This document shows, one piece after another, positions 54,593 to 62,741 of a stretch of DNA of 64,000 bases. The number at the start of each line of letters is the position of its first letter. Positions within the stretch are counted from its first letter, which is position 1. The translations under genes and the position numbers were made by a program. The notes under the pieces are model-generated. The model saw only the letters and a program-made list of their open reading frames with translations. It ran no database searches and had not been told where the DNA came from. The DNA is from Dehalococcoidales bacterium (GTDB lineage: Bacteria; Chloroflexota; Dehalococcoidia; Dehalococcoidales; RBG-16-60-22), in NCBI GenBank assembly GCA_016783105.1, contig JADHXF010000002.1:1-64000 (forward strand), given 5' to 3'.

Positions 54593-55429
54593 TTACCGCT
54601 TTCCTTTCAGTTTTTGCTCCAGGGAGCCATAGAAGGCATCTTCGGGGTGGACACGCAGGAACCGTGTCCGGTGCGGGCTTTGTTTTACCGTGATTACCGC
54701 TCCATCAGGAAGAGGCATATTGACATACCCATCGATGCTGAGCGTTGCCGGCTGTGTTGCCGCGACCGCCAGCTGAACCGATGTTTCTGCCGGCAATACC
54801 AGTGCATAGTCCGGGCTGAGGTGGGGCATAATGGGTACCAGCAGAAAATCCTTTGCCTGCGGGTACAGGATGGGTCCCCCGGCGGCCAGGGAATAGCCGG
54901 TGCTGCCCGTAGCCGTTGCCACAATCACTCCGTCAGCCTTATAGTCGGTGGTGTGCTTCCCGTTAAGGCTGGCGGCCACGCGAACCAGGCGGGCAATGGC
55001 ACCTCTCGCCACCACCACGTCATTCAGGGCGTGATAGGTGACCGTCTTCTGGCCCTCAGCGGAAAACTCAGCCTGAAGCATGGCCCTTTCATCAATCCAT
55101 CCCTCTCCAGAAAGCAGGGCGGGCAATTTGTCCATGGCCTCATCGGCACTGAGTTCGGTCATGAATCCGAGTTTACCGAGGTTTACGCCGATTATCGGGA
55201 TCATCCGCGGGACTACCGCTTGTGCCGAGCGTAGAATGGTACCGTCGCCGCCAACGCTCAAAACCAGTTCCGTATCGTCGAGTTGTGGCCGGGCGGTTTC
55301 ACTCTCCCATGCGGAGCAGAGCCAGGCAGTGATGCCGCGGGAGGCGATGAAGTCCTGCAACTGCTTCGCCTTGGTCTGGGTGGCTTCAACTAAAGGGTGA
55401 TAGAAAATACCAACTTTTTTCACCGGCAT
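54593..55429 (-). CDS. nadK: NAD kinase
   Basis: A 278-residue ATP-NAD kinase. The catalytic GGDGTILRSA motif, NLGKLGFMTEL, and the TGSTGYSLAAGGPIL segment are all present. It makes NADP. Length is normal. It is the first gene of a minus-strand trio with the NAGS-like and NUDIX genes. Confidence 0.96.
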   Translation of the reverse strand: MPVKKVGIFYHPLVEATQTKAKQLQDFIASRGITAWLCSAWESETARPQLDDTELVLSVGGDGTILRSAQAVVPRMIPIIGVNLGKLGFMTELSADEAMDKLPALLSGEGWIDERAMLQAEFSAEGQKTVTYHALNDVVVARGAIARLVRVAASLNGKHTTDYKADGVIVATATGSTGYSLAAGGPILYPQAKDFLLVPIMPHLSPDYALVLPAETSVQLAVAATQPATLSIDGYVNMPLPDGAVITVKQSPHRTRFLRVHPEDAFYGSLEQKLKGKR

Positions 55430-55538
55430 GACCTGCTGTGTCAGTAAAAACCAGTAACGACGTGAAGAGGATAAGGGAAGTGTAGCAAGTATTACCTTTG
55501 GGTGTCAAGGAAGATGGAGAATACACGGGTATACGTGC

Positions 55539-55544
55539 TATAAT
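55539..55544 (+). promoter_or_regulatory. Promoter -10 box before nusB
   Basis: TATAAT lies 25 nt before the nusB ATG, in the 140-nt gap divergent from nadK. No convincing -35 hexamer was found at the right distance. CAGGAGCAG serves as ribosome-binding site. Confidence 0.4.
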
Positions 55545-55569
55545 ATTTGCTTGATTTCAGGAGCAGTAA

Positions 55570-55983
55570 ATGACCGGGCAAAGACGAAAGGCAAGAGCCA
55601 TTGCCTTGCAGGCAATGTACGAAATCGATACCACGCAGCATGAGGCGGAAGAAGTGCTGGGCCGACTCCTGACTGAGGTAGGTCTATTCGAGGATAATAC
55701 TGCCTTTGTTCGCCAGATGGTGAAACAGACGGTGGAGCACCAGGAGGAGATAGATGGTAATATCCAGCGGTTTGCTCCGATGTGGCCCATAGAACAGCTG
55801 TCGGTCATTGACCGTAACATTCTCCGACTTGCAATCTCTGAAATTTTGTTTGATAATAGAGTAATAATTAAGGTAGCCATCAATGAAGCCGTTGAACTGG
55901 CTAAAAAGTTCGGCAGTGAAAGTTCATCAAAGTTTGTCAATGGCGTACTGGGTTCAATCAGTGCGCTTGCTGAAAGACGATAG
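55570..55983 (+). CDS. nusB: Transcription antitermination factor NusB
   Basis: A 137-residue all-helical RNA-binding protein. RRKARAIALQAMYEID at the N-terminus and the C-terminal NEAVELAKKFGSESSSKFVNGVLGSI are diagnostic. NusB with NusE binds boxA to prevent early termination in rRNA operons. It is 22 nt upstream of acpP. Confidence 0.95.
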   Translation: MTGQRRKARAIALQAMYEIDTTQHEAEEVLGRLLTEVGLFEDNTAFVRQMVKQTVEHQEEIDGNIQRFAPMWPIEQLSVIDRNILRLAISEILFDNRVIIKVAINEAVELAKKFGSESSSKFVNGVLGSISALAERR

Positions 55984-56005
55984 GTTTCCGGAAAGGGGGT
56001 AAAAC

Positions 56006-56266
56006 GTGGCGACAATTTACGAAAGAATAAAACCCATGGTTGTGGAGCAACTTGGTGTCGAAGAAGAAAACGTAAAACCTGCCGCGAGCTTTGTGGAAGA
56101 CCTGGGAGCCGATTCTCTGGATCTGGTAGAGCTGATAATGTCACTGGAAGAGGCATTCAGCACCCCGGCGAAGAAGATTGAGATACCGGATGAAGATGCG
56201 GAAAAGATAGTCACCATTCAGGATGCGGTTGATTACCTTAAGGACCTGGGAGTAGAAGACAGTTAG
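56006..56266 (+). CDS. acpP: Acyl carrier protein
   Basis: An 86-residue acidic four-helix carrier. The phosphopantetheine Ser lies in [23 protein letters not shown] start at 56006 after AAAGGGGG. It shuttles acyl chains in fatty-acid synthesis. A strong terminator follows. The typical fab genes are not adjacent. Confidence 0.96.
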   Translation: MATIYERIKPMVVEQLGVEEENVKPAASFVEDLGADSLDLVELIMSLEEAFSTPAKKIEIPDEDAEKIVTIQDAVDYLKDLGVEDS

Positions 56267-56289
56267 GTTCTAATTCACGGCGAATTATC

Positions 56290-56334
56290 AATAGCTCGGC
56301 ACGAAACCGTGCCGAGCTATTAACATAATTTTTT
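56290..56334 (+). terminator. Rho-independent terminator after acpP
   Basis: A perfect 14-bp stem (56290-56303 with 56308-56321), loop AAAC, followed by AACATAATTTTTT. The T run is on the plus strand, so it ends nusB-acpP transcription. Confidence 0.93.
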
Positions 56335-56354
56335 CAGCAATATAACAGGCTGAC

Positions 56355-58223
56355 CTAGACCCTTTTGCCAACATCCTTCACGGCGAAGTCCAGACCAAGT
56401 TCGCTCAGTTTTTCCCTGGTCGGGTTGCCGGTCTTCAGGTCCCAGCCCCGATAGGTGAAGTAATCGTCCTTCAATCGCTCGAGGGTCTCTTTGGGAATAT
56501 AGCTTCCCTGCATCGGTCCTTCCGGTACCGGCTCTTCCATGAAGCGGATTGGAAGCTGGTCATCTTCGCGGGTGAACCCCTCCCTGGCGGAAAAGCAGCG
56601 GATCATGTTCCACTCTCGTTCCGCAATCTTCCTGGCCTCTTCGTAGTTGAGTTCCCATCCCGTGACCGCATTCAGAGCATTTATCATGCTATCGCTGATT
56701 TTGAGCGGACCCCAGATGGGCTCACCGAGATGGCATATCAGCATGGAGTCGCCCAGAATAAGCCAGTGATTGACTTCCGCGGCTACGGCTCCCTTCCCTT
56801 CAATTACCTTGCGGTCAACAAGTCCGCTCTTCTCGGCGGTGGGTCGGATGTCGTGGTGGCTGCCACCTCTTGGCCCGGTGGCATAGCCGACGGCGGCGGC
56901 GGGGAAGGGGCGGCAGGTATGCCCCGGCCACTCCAGTCCCTTGTTCTGGATGGCGAAGCGTTCGGTGCCCTTGCCGACAATCTTGGAAGCGTCCCTCGTA
57001 CCTTTGGCCAGCAGTTCTCCCAGTCCCTCCCTTTTGCCGATTTTTTCAATCACCTGGAGCATGCCATCGGCGTTGCCGAACCGCAAATCAATTCCATCCG
57101 TATCTTTTTTGGTGAGGATGCCTTTTTCATAGCATTCCATAGCCCAGCCGATGCTCACTCCGGTCGAGATGAGGTCGATGCCGTAGTAGTCGCATAGCTC
57201 GTCGGCCTTGCAGAGCACCTCGATGTTGTCCACCTCGCAGATGGTGCCAAAGGCGTAAATCGTCTCGTAGTCGGCGCCGTTGATAATTGATTTATACGGA
57301 CCCCTGGGTACCACGCTGTACTTGGTGCAGTTGATGGAGCAGGCGAAGCAGGCGCGGTCGCCCTTGACCACCTGTTCCCTCATCGCCTCGCCGGTGATAT
57401 TCTTCATCCCTTTGAAGGTCTCGGTCTGCCAGTTTCGGGTGGGCATGATGCCGCCCTCGTTCATGGCGGCTACATTACGCGGGGTGCCGTACCCGGAAAG
57501 TCCCTGAACTGCCGGGTTGGTGGCAAAGAGCTCATTGATTCTGACGGTAGTATTATAGACCCTGAGCATGTTGGGAACCGTAACACTTCCGGTGCCTCTG
57601 ACGGCGATTGCCTTGAGGTTTTTAGAGCCCATCACCGCCCCCATTCCGCCGCGGCCGGCCGCCCGGATGTCGCAGAGTATCATGGCGTAAGGGGCTTTCT
57701 CCTCACCGGCCAGCCCGATGGTGGCGATGTGTATCTCCTCATCGCCAATCTCACCACGCAGAATATCCTGTGTCGTGAACGGGTCTTTGCCCCAGAGGTG
57801 GCTGGCATCCCTGATTTCAATCCTGTCATCGTCAATCCAGAGATATACGGGCTTGTCTGCTCGCCCTTCAATTATCAGGCCGTCATAGCCGGCGAACTTG
57901 AGCTCCGGCCCCAGAAAGCCGCCAAAGATGCTGTGGAAAAACGATTTGGTATACGGCGACTTGGCGCAGAACGAGGAGCGTGAAGCAGCCGGAATCATGG
58001 TGCCATTGACCGGGCCGGTCATCATCACCAGCTTGTTCTCCGGTCCCAGCGGGTCGATTTTGGGCGGTAGTTCTTCGTAGAGGATTCTGGCTGTTAATCC
58101 GACCCCGCCAACGAAGTCCCTGGCCCAGTCCTTCCTGAGGTCTTCCTTGGAAATACCTCTGTTGCTGAGATTGACCCTTAATAGTTGTCCAATGTATCCG
58201 CCGTAAGGAAAATTCTTCGCCAT
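56355..58223 (-). CDS. Aldehyde:ferredoxin oxidoreductase family protein (AOR2)
   Basis: A 622-residue tungsten-type AOR. The N-terminus IGQLLRVNLSNRGISKEDL and GRGGMGAVMGSKNLKAIAV are typical. The iron-sulfur motif is canonical, CFACSINC (Cys292, 295, 299), with the fourth ligand likely in DSMLICHL. It should oxidise an aldehyde to a carboxylate with ferredoxin as acceptor, using a bis-pterin cofactor. It is only distantly related to AOR1 by visible identity, and it has its own MoaD-like, ferredoxin and GntR genes upstream. Confidence 0.93.
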   Translation of the reverse strand: MAKNFPYGGYIGQLLRVNLSNRGISKEDLRKDWARDFVGGVGLTARILYEELPPKIDPLGPENKLVMMTGPVNGTMIPAASRSSFCAKSPYTKSFFHSIFGGFLGPELKFAGYDGLIIEGRADKPVYLWIDDDRIEIRDASHLWGKDPFTTQDILRGEIGDEEIHIATIGLAGEEKAPYAMILCDIRAAGRGGMGAVMGSKNLKAIAVRGTGSVTVPNMLRVYNTTVRINELFATNPAVQGLSGYGTPRNVAAMNEGGIMPTRNWQTETFKGMKNITGEAMREQVVKGDRACFACSINCTKYSVVPRGPYKSIINGADYETIYAFGTICEVDNIEVLCKADELCDYYGIDLISTGVSIGWAMECYEKGILTKKDTDGIDLRFGNADGMLQVIEKIGKREGLGELLAKGTRDASKIVGKGTERFAIQNKGLEWPGHTCRPFPAAAVGYATGPRGGSHHDIRPTAEKSGLVDRKVIEGKGAVAAEVNHWLILGDSMLICHLGEPIWGPLKISDSMINALNAVTGWELNYEEARKIAEREWNMIRCFSAREGFTREDDQLPIRFMEEPVPEGPMQGSYIPKETLERLKDDYFTYRGWDLKTGNPTREKLSELGLDFAVKDVGKRV

Positions 58224-58225
58224 GA

Positions 58226-58513
58226 TTAACCTCCTCCTATGGGAAAGATGATGGCGATTTCATCGCCATTTTTGATTTTGTGGTCTATATCCAGTGTAGA
58301 ACTGATAATGGATTCATTTAATTTGATGAGGAATGGGGCCATCTGGCCGGTATTCGGGTCCCAGATTTTCTCTTTGAAACGCTGGCCGTACCGGCGCACC
58401 AGTTCCTCGAAGAGCTCACCAACCGTTTCCGGTTTTCTCACGTCTATTTCAATAACCTCCGAGCCCAGAACATCCCGAATCACGGAGAAACTTTTTACCT
58501 TCACTCTGGCCAC
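58226..58513 (-). CDS. MoaD/ThiS-like sulfur carrier for AOR2
   Basis: A 95-residue ubiquitin-fold protein ending in FPIGGG, with the terminal Gly-Gly used for thiocarboxylate formation. IKNGDEIAIIFP is typical of MoaD. It sits 2 nt upstream of AOR2 and probably supplies sulfur for its pterin cofactor, or is a specific chaperone of it. Confidence 0.88.
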   Translation of the reverse strand: MARVKVKSFSVIRDVLGSEVIEIDVRKPETVGELFEELVRRYGQRFKEKIWDPNTGQMAPFLIKLNESIISSTLDIDHKIKNGDEIAIIFPIGGG

Positions 58514-58523
58514 TTCTGGTTAC

Positions 58524-58838
58524 CTACTTGCTGACCGATTCAAGCCATTCTTCGGCAATTTTCTTGGCTTCCGATACTTTTGGCCGTTCCGGCTTGGTCT
58601 CCATTTCCCGCCACTCGATTGCCTTGGGCAGGCAAAACTGGATACAGGCCGGATTGCCGAAACAGTAATCGCAGTTATCGAGAATTATCGGCACCGGTAT
58701 CTCCGGAATGCCGACCAGACATATCTTGATTCTGGAGTTTCTGGGGTTGAAAGCGCCCGTTTTTACTGCGGAACAGGCCAGTTCACACAGCTTGCAGCCG
58801 GTGCATTTGTCCATATGTACTTCAATATGCTTTTCCAA
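58524..58838 (-). CDS. Small [4Fe-4S] ferredoxin-like electron carrier, AOR2 module
   Basis: A 104-residue protein. The first cluster motif is CTGCKLCELAC (Cys12/15/18/22). The second set is less regular: Cys40, CDYC (56/59), Cys65 and Cys69 in CIQFCLPKA. It resembles HycB-like 4Fe-4S proteins found with AORs. It is the first gene after the GntR regulator and is expected to take electrons from AOR2. Confidence 0.85.
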   Translation of the reverse strand: MEKHIEVHMDKCTGCKLCELACSAVKTGAFNPRNSRIKICLVGIPEIPVPIILDNCDYCFGNPACIQFCLPKAIEWREMETKPERPKVSEAKKIAEEWLESVSK

Positions 58839-58858
58839 GACCGGACCTCCTCGGTTTA

Positions 58859-59539
58859 TTATTCTATATGCTCTCCCAGGAGGGTCAGCAGGGCATCCTC
58901 CTTGGCCAGCTTGATGTGCTCGCGCATCGTTCTCTCACACAGTTCCGGGTCCTTCAGGCGCAAAGCCAGCAATATCTTCCGGTGGCCATCAAGCGTTCTC
59001 TGTGCGCCTTCAATGGATTGCAGGGTTACTTTACGGTGCCGCAGCACCTGTTTTCGCATATCAACAATCAGCCGGTAGAGGCGTATCGAGTCTGAGACAA
59101 GTTCGTGAAGATAGTCGTGAAAGCGGGTGTTCCATTTGAAGACATCGCCCATCCGGTTTGCTTCCAGTGCCGCCTGTGCCTTATCAATGAAGGTGTTCAG
59201 ATGCTGGAGGCTCTCCTCGGTAATTCTTTCCGAGATGATTCCGAGGGCGTACCCTTCTAAAATGGCGCGGAGTTCGAAGAGTTCCGTTACTTCCTCTTTT
59301 GAATCTCCGGAGACGATAAAGCCCCTCGTCTTCAGAGGGCGAATCAGGCCTTCCGCTTCAAGTTTGTAGAGTGCCTCTCTCACCGGAGTACGGCTCACGC
59401 CCAGCGTTTCCGCAAGGTGCTCCTCGGTTAGCCTTTCCTTCGGGCTGAGACGACCGGAAAGAATCGCCGTCTTCAGGTGCTCGTAAGCCTTCTTCCGGAC
59501 GGGGACGGTCTGTTTTTCGACTCGACTATGCACGGCCAT
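58859..59539 (-). CDS. GntR-family regulator, FadR/FCD subfamily
   Basis: A 226-residue regulator. The winged-helix DNA-binding domain includes LTEEHLAETLGVSRTPVREALYKLEAEGLI, and the C-terminal FCD domain holds metal/ligand His residues (RFHDYLHELV, LDGHRKIL, REHIKLA). The ATG at 59539 is chosen over an upstream TTG because the longer reading would run through the palindrome at 59549-59560. It probably senses a carboxylic acid and controls the AOR2 module and itself. Confidence 0.9.
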   Translation of the reverse strand: MAVHSRVEKQTVPVRKKAYEHLKTAILSGRLSPKERLTEEHLAETLGVSRTPVREALYKLEAEGLIRPLKTRGFIVSGDSKEEVTELFELRAILEGYALGIISERITEESLQHLNTFIDKAQAALEANRMGDVFKWNTRFHDYLHELVSDSIRLYRLIVDMRKQVLRHRKVTLQSIEGAQRTLDGHRKILLALRLKDPELCERTMREHIKLAKEDALLTLLGEHIE

Positions 59540-59548
59540 TTCACGAGG

Positions 59549-59560
59549 ATTGTATACAAT
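59549..59560. promoter_or_regulatory. GntR operator-like palindrome 1
   Basis: ATTGTATACAAT is a perfect 12-bp palindrome 10 nt upstream of the GntR start, the type of site bound by FCD-subfamily GntR proteins. Confidence 0.65.
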
Positions 59561-59612
59561 CAGGCCATAATTTGTCAATAGGTTTAATATAATTCTTTAT
59601 TTATGTTGTGTT

Positions 59613-59624
59613 ATTGTATACATT
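59613..59624. promoter_or_regulatory. GntR operator-like palindrome 2
   Basis: ATTGTATACATT, one base different from palindrome 1 and centred 64 nt from it. Two such sites could allow cooperative binding or looping. A near identical ATTGTATACA core is the supporting evidence. Confidence 0.6.
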
Positions 59625-59735
59625 ATTAACTGCTGGCAAATCAGGGAGGTTCTTTAAGAATATTACAGGGGCCGAAATGGAAACAGGTTATTTCGGTCGG
59701 TGTTAATCCCACGCGTATCGGTAGTGATTTTCCAC

Positions 59736-59765
59736 TTGACATCAGTGGCATAATTTAGCTAACAT
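59736..59765 (+). promoter_or_regulatory. Promoter before the DUF47-pit operon
   Basis: TTGACA (59736-59741), an 18-nt spacer and TAACAT (59760-59765). The gap from GntR to DUF47 (59540-59889) also holds the two GntR palindromes and a second weaker TTGACG/TTAAAA pair nearer the gene; nothing else was seen in it. Confidence 0.45.
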
Positions 59766-59889
59766 ACCTTCAAAGAGGCCATGAGGAAAGTATTTCTCGC
59801 TCTTTATTTGACGTCTTTTAGCACCACCCGCTTAAAACTCGGTCTGAACTGCCTTATTTCCCGGAACGATAAATGTAGGAGTAGGTATA

Positions 59890-60519
59890 TTGGTTAAATT
59901 TTCACTCTTGCCCAGGGGAAAAATATTTTTTGAGCTATACCAGGAAAGTGCGGAAAACATGGTCAGGACCGCTGAGTTGATGAAGGAAATGGTGGATAGC
60001 TGGGAAAATATTGAGCAAAAGGTTGAGCAAATAGACGAATATGAACATGTAGGCGACAATATCACGCACCGCATTATCGAGCTTCTACATCGTACTTTCG
60101 TTACGCCGTTTGACCAGGAGGATATGGCACTTCTGGCCCATTCCCTGGATGACATCGTGGACCTGATTCATGCCGCGGCCGTGGCCATGCTTATCTATAA
60201 AATAGAGTCTCCCAAAGAAGGAGCCAAAGACCTGGCCAGCATCATAGTGACCGCTTCAAAGGAAGTGGAAGTGGCTTTAAGACAGATACGCAGTCAGCCC
60301 AAACTGAAGCAGGTTTTGCCGCACTGCATAGAGATTAACCGACTGGAAAACGCGGCCGATAAAGTCTTCCGTAGCGCCATGGCGGAACTGTTTGATAATT
60401 GCAGCAATACCGCCGACATAATAAAATGGCGCGAGATTCTGGAGCACATGGAGGGCGCGACCGACCGGTGTGAGGATGTGGCCAATGTCCTGGAAGGGGT
60501 AGCGCTCAAGCATGCCTGA
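59890..60519 (+). CDS. DUF47 (PhoU-like) protein
   Basis: A 209-residue all-helical protein with the PhoU-like repeats. E/D-x-x-x-D metal-binding segments are visible in EQIDEYEHVGDNITHRI and DDIVDLIHAAA, LENAADKVFRSAM and GATDRCEDVANVLEGV. DUF47 genes commonly precede Pit transporters. TTG start with TAGGAGTAGG upstream. It likely modulates phosphate uptake. It overlaps pit by 8 nt. Confidence 0.9.
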   Translation: MVKFSLLPRGKIFFELYQESAENMVRTAELMKEMVDSWENIEQKVEQIDEYEHVGDNITHRIIELLHRTFVTPFDQEDMALLAHSLDDIVDLIHAAAVAMLIYKIESPKEGAKDLASIIVTASKEVEVALRQIRSQPKLKQVLPHCIEINRLENAADKVFRSAMAELFDNCSNTADIIKWREILEHMEGATDRCEDVANVLEGVALKHA

Positions 60520-61531
60520 TGCCTCTTTTCCGCTCCTTATTCTCGTCATTGTTCTGGCCATTGGTTTCGGGATTGTAAACGGTTTCAATGATGCCGCCAA
60601 TGCTATTGCTCCGGCTATTGGCACCCGGGCTCTCTCGCCACAAAGAGCGCTAATCGTAGCCGTGATTGCCAATTTTTTAGGTGCCGCCACCGGCACCGCT
60701 GTGGCACACACGATTGGCAAGGGCATCATCATCCAGGAAGTAATCTCCTATCAAACGATTATTGCGGCACTGATTTCCATAATAGTCTGGGGATGGTTTG
60801 CGACGTGGCTGGGCCTGCCCATCAGCATTCATCACGGGTTCATTGCCGGCCTGGCGGCGGCCGGAATGGCGGTAGCGGGTAGCGACGCGGTGGTATGGGG
60901 AGTCATGCAGCGCGTGCTCTCCGCCGTAGTTATCGCCCCCGCGCTGGGCTTCACCGGTGGTTTTATCGTCATGCTTGGCCTTTTCTGGATTTTGCAAAAA
61001 AGCCGACGTGACCGCATGCGCCGCTTTTTCAGCCGAATGCAGTACCTCAGTACCTTCTTTATGGCCTACAGCCATGGCAAGAACGACGGCCAGATGCCCA
61101 TTGGTGTTATTACCATGGCTCTGGTTATTTACTATAACGATGTTAGCATCTGGGACCGCCTGTCGTTATTGAACTCGGACACGTGGTGGGTGATTGTTAT
61201 CTCCGCAATGGCGATAAGCTTCGGCATCGCTCTGGGTGGTCGGCGGGTCATCAAGACAGTTGGTATGAGGATGACGAACCTGCGGCCCGTTCAGGGATTC
61301 ACCGCTCATTTAGCCGCGGCGTCAGTAATTGAAACCGCATCACATCTGGGCATTCCGGTCAGCACTACCCATTGTGTCAGCGCTTCGGTAATGGGGGTGG
61401 GGTCAACGCGGCGTTTTTCCGCAGTGCGCTGGGGAATCGCCGGCAATATCATGATTGCCTGGATACTCACTTTTCCCATTTGCGGTATCCTGGGTTATGT
61501 CTTCACCCTGTTGCTCAATATGTTATTCTGA
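60512..61531 (+). CDS. pit: Low-affinity inorganic phosphate transporter, PiT family
   Basis: A 339-residue membrane protein with about ten transmembrane helices. The duplicated PiT signatures are visible: NGFNDAANAIAPAIGTRAL near the N-terminus and AYSHGKNDGQMPIGVITMAL in the middle. It moves phosphate, usually coupled to protons or sodium. A strong terminator follows 45 nt downstream. Confidence 0.95.
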   Translation: MPDASFPLLILVIVLAIGFGIVNGFNDAANAIAPAIGTRALSPQRALIVAVIANFLGAATGTAVAHTIGKGIIIQEVISYQTIIAALISIIVWGWFATWLGLPISIHHGFIAGLAAAGMAVAGSDAVVWGVMQRVLSAVVIAPALGFTGGFIVMLGLFWILQKSRRDRMRRFFSRMQYLSTFFMAYSHGKNDGQMPIGVITMALVIYYNDVSIWDRLSLLNSDTWWVIVISAMAISFGIALGGRRVIKTVGMRMTNLRPVQGFTAHLAAASVIETASHLGIPVSTTHCVSASVMGVGSTRRFSAVRWGIAGNIMIAWILTFPICGILGYVFTLLLNMLF

Positions 61532-61575
61532 GCCCGCGACAAAAAGGCATTTTGGTACAGGTTGTGATTTACAAA

Positions 61576-61607
61576 TAGAAAAGGGGACGTTTACGTCCCC
61601 TTTTCTA
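61576..61607. terminator. Bidirectional terminator between pit and the 115-aa gene
   Basis: TAGAAAAGGGGACG pairs with CGTCCCCTTTTCTA around the loop TTTA (14-bp stem). A/T-rich arms give T runs on both strands, so it can end both convergent transcripts. Confidence 0.9.
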
Positions 61608-61626
61608 TAATTTAAGAGCTGAATGG

Positions 61627-61974
61627 CTAATTTTTTCTTATTTCTTCGATACTCACTTCACCATTGTTGGAAATGTAGCCTTTATATAACAGTAAATCAG
61701 GATATTTATACAGGTCATTATATTCTCTTATGGACAAATTCTGGTTAGAAGCTCGTGCCTGGTCGTAAATAAAGATTGAGTCCGTTTTGGACTTGTTGGA
61801 AATAAGTCTGCGTCGGACATACCATAAGCGCAGCAGGTCCTTGGGAAGCAAATGATATTTCGTTTCCAGGATGTCCAGCACATTTGTCGGCCAGTGTTTG
61901 TCGCTATGCCTACCCATAAACCGATGTAATTGTGTGGATACTTTAGTGAGCCCGGTTTTAAACTTATTAACCAT
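61627..61974 (-). CDS. Hypothetical protein, AT-rich gene
   Basis: A 115-residue basic protein that I do not recognise. It has a Lys/Arg-rich N-terminus (VNKFKTGLTKVSTQL) and a motif RLWYVRRRLISNKSKTD in the middle, with C-terminal YKYPDLLLYKGYISNNGEV. No membrane segment or cysteine motif is visible. Base composition is far more AT-rich than pit, pointing to acquisition. Confidence that it is expressed is moderate; it has a clear stop just past the terminator. Confidence 0.55.
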   Translation of the reverse strand: MVNKFKTGLTKVSTQLHRFMGRHSDKHWPTNVLDILETKYHLLPKDLLRLWYVRRRLISNKSKTDSIFIYDQARASNQNLSIREYNDLYKYPDLLLYKGYISNNGEVSIEEIRKN

Positions 61975-62382
61975 TGCTTCCCTCGAGCGATAGTTTATTA
62001 TTTTATTTATGGCCTTTATTGTAAGAAAATCATTAGTCTTGATTATGCGTATATTATTTTATGTGGTTGTCATGTATTGTACATTATGAAACCATATATA
62101 TGAAAACCACTACAGGAATAATAATTCAGATATAATAAATTGTCAATACCTTTGAGTAGTGCTTAAGTACTGGTTATTAAATATTAGCATTCTGAACTTA
62201 ATCTGTGGGAAATAATATTGTAAATATGCAGGGCAGGAAAAAATTAGCATTAAAAGACTTGCAAAGTTGATAATTATATGTTATAAAAAAACGTTGCATT
62301 AATTTGCATGAATTAATATTATTGATTACTTATTCCAATTAATATATATTTACTTATAATTCATTACCAGGTCGGGTAAGAA
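61975..62382. other. AT-rich intergenic region
   Basis: A 408-nt stretch without an evident gene and with very low GC. It holds an inverted repeat ATTAATT-N6-AATTAAT at 62298-62317, 66 nt before the winged-helix gene and a possible operator, and a TATAAT at 62355-62360. No other clear structure was seen. Confidence 0.5.
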
Positions 62383-62685
62383 ATGCAGAAGTTCAGATTT
62401 TTTACAAATCACGCTTTAGTGCTCAGCCACATAGCACGTCAATCCCGCATTACGGCGAGAGAGCTGTCGGATATTATTGGCATCTCGGAAAGAGCGACCC
62501 ATAATATCATAGGTGACCTGCTCGAGGCAGAATATATAACCAAAAAACGTGAGGGAAGACGGAACCGGTATGGAGTTAATCCGGACCGCTCCATCAGTTC
62601 CGCCGGCTGGGAAGATACGGCAGCCGGTTATCTATTGGAAGCAATCGGCTGGCGGAAGCGGGGACGACCGCGTAAAGTCAGTTAA
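62383..62685 (+). CDS. Winged helix-turn-helix regulator
   Basis: A 100-residue winged-helix protein. HTH helices lie in RITARELSDIIGISERATHNIIGDLLEAEYI, followed by the wing KKREGRRNRYGVN; an Arg-rich tail WRKRGRPRKVS resembles an AT-hook. It resembles MarR/IclR-like transcription factors. It sits beside an AT-rich tract and a candidate inverted-repeat site. Targets unknown. Confidence 0.82.
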   Translation: MQKFRFFTNHALVLSHIARQSRITARELSDIIGISERATHNIIGDLLEAEYITKKREGRRNRYGVNPDRSISSAGWEDTAAGYLLEAIGWRKRGRPRKVS

Positions 62686-62741
62686 GGCTGCCTGCCCACC
62701 ATGTTTACGGTACAATACCTGATATACGCTTTAACCAATAG

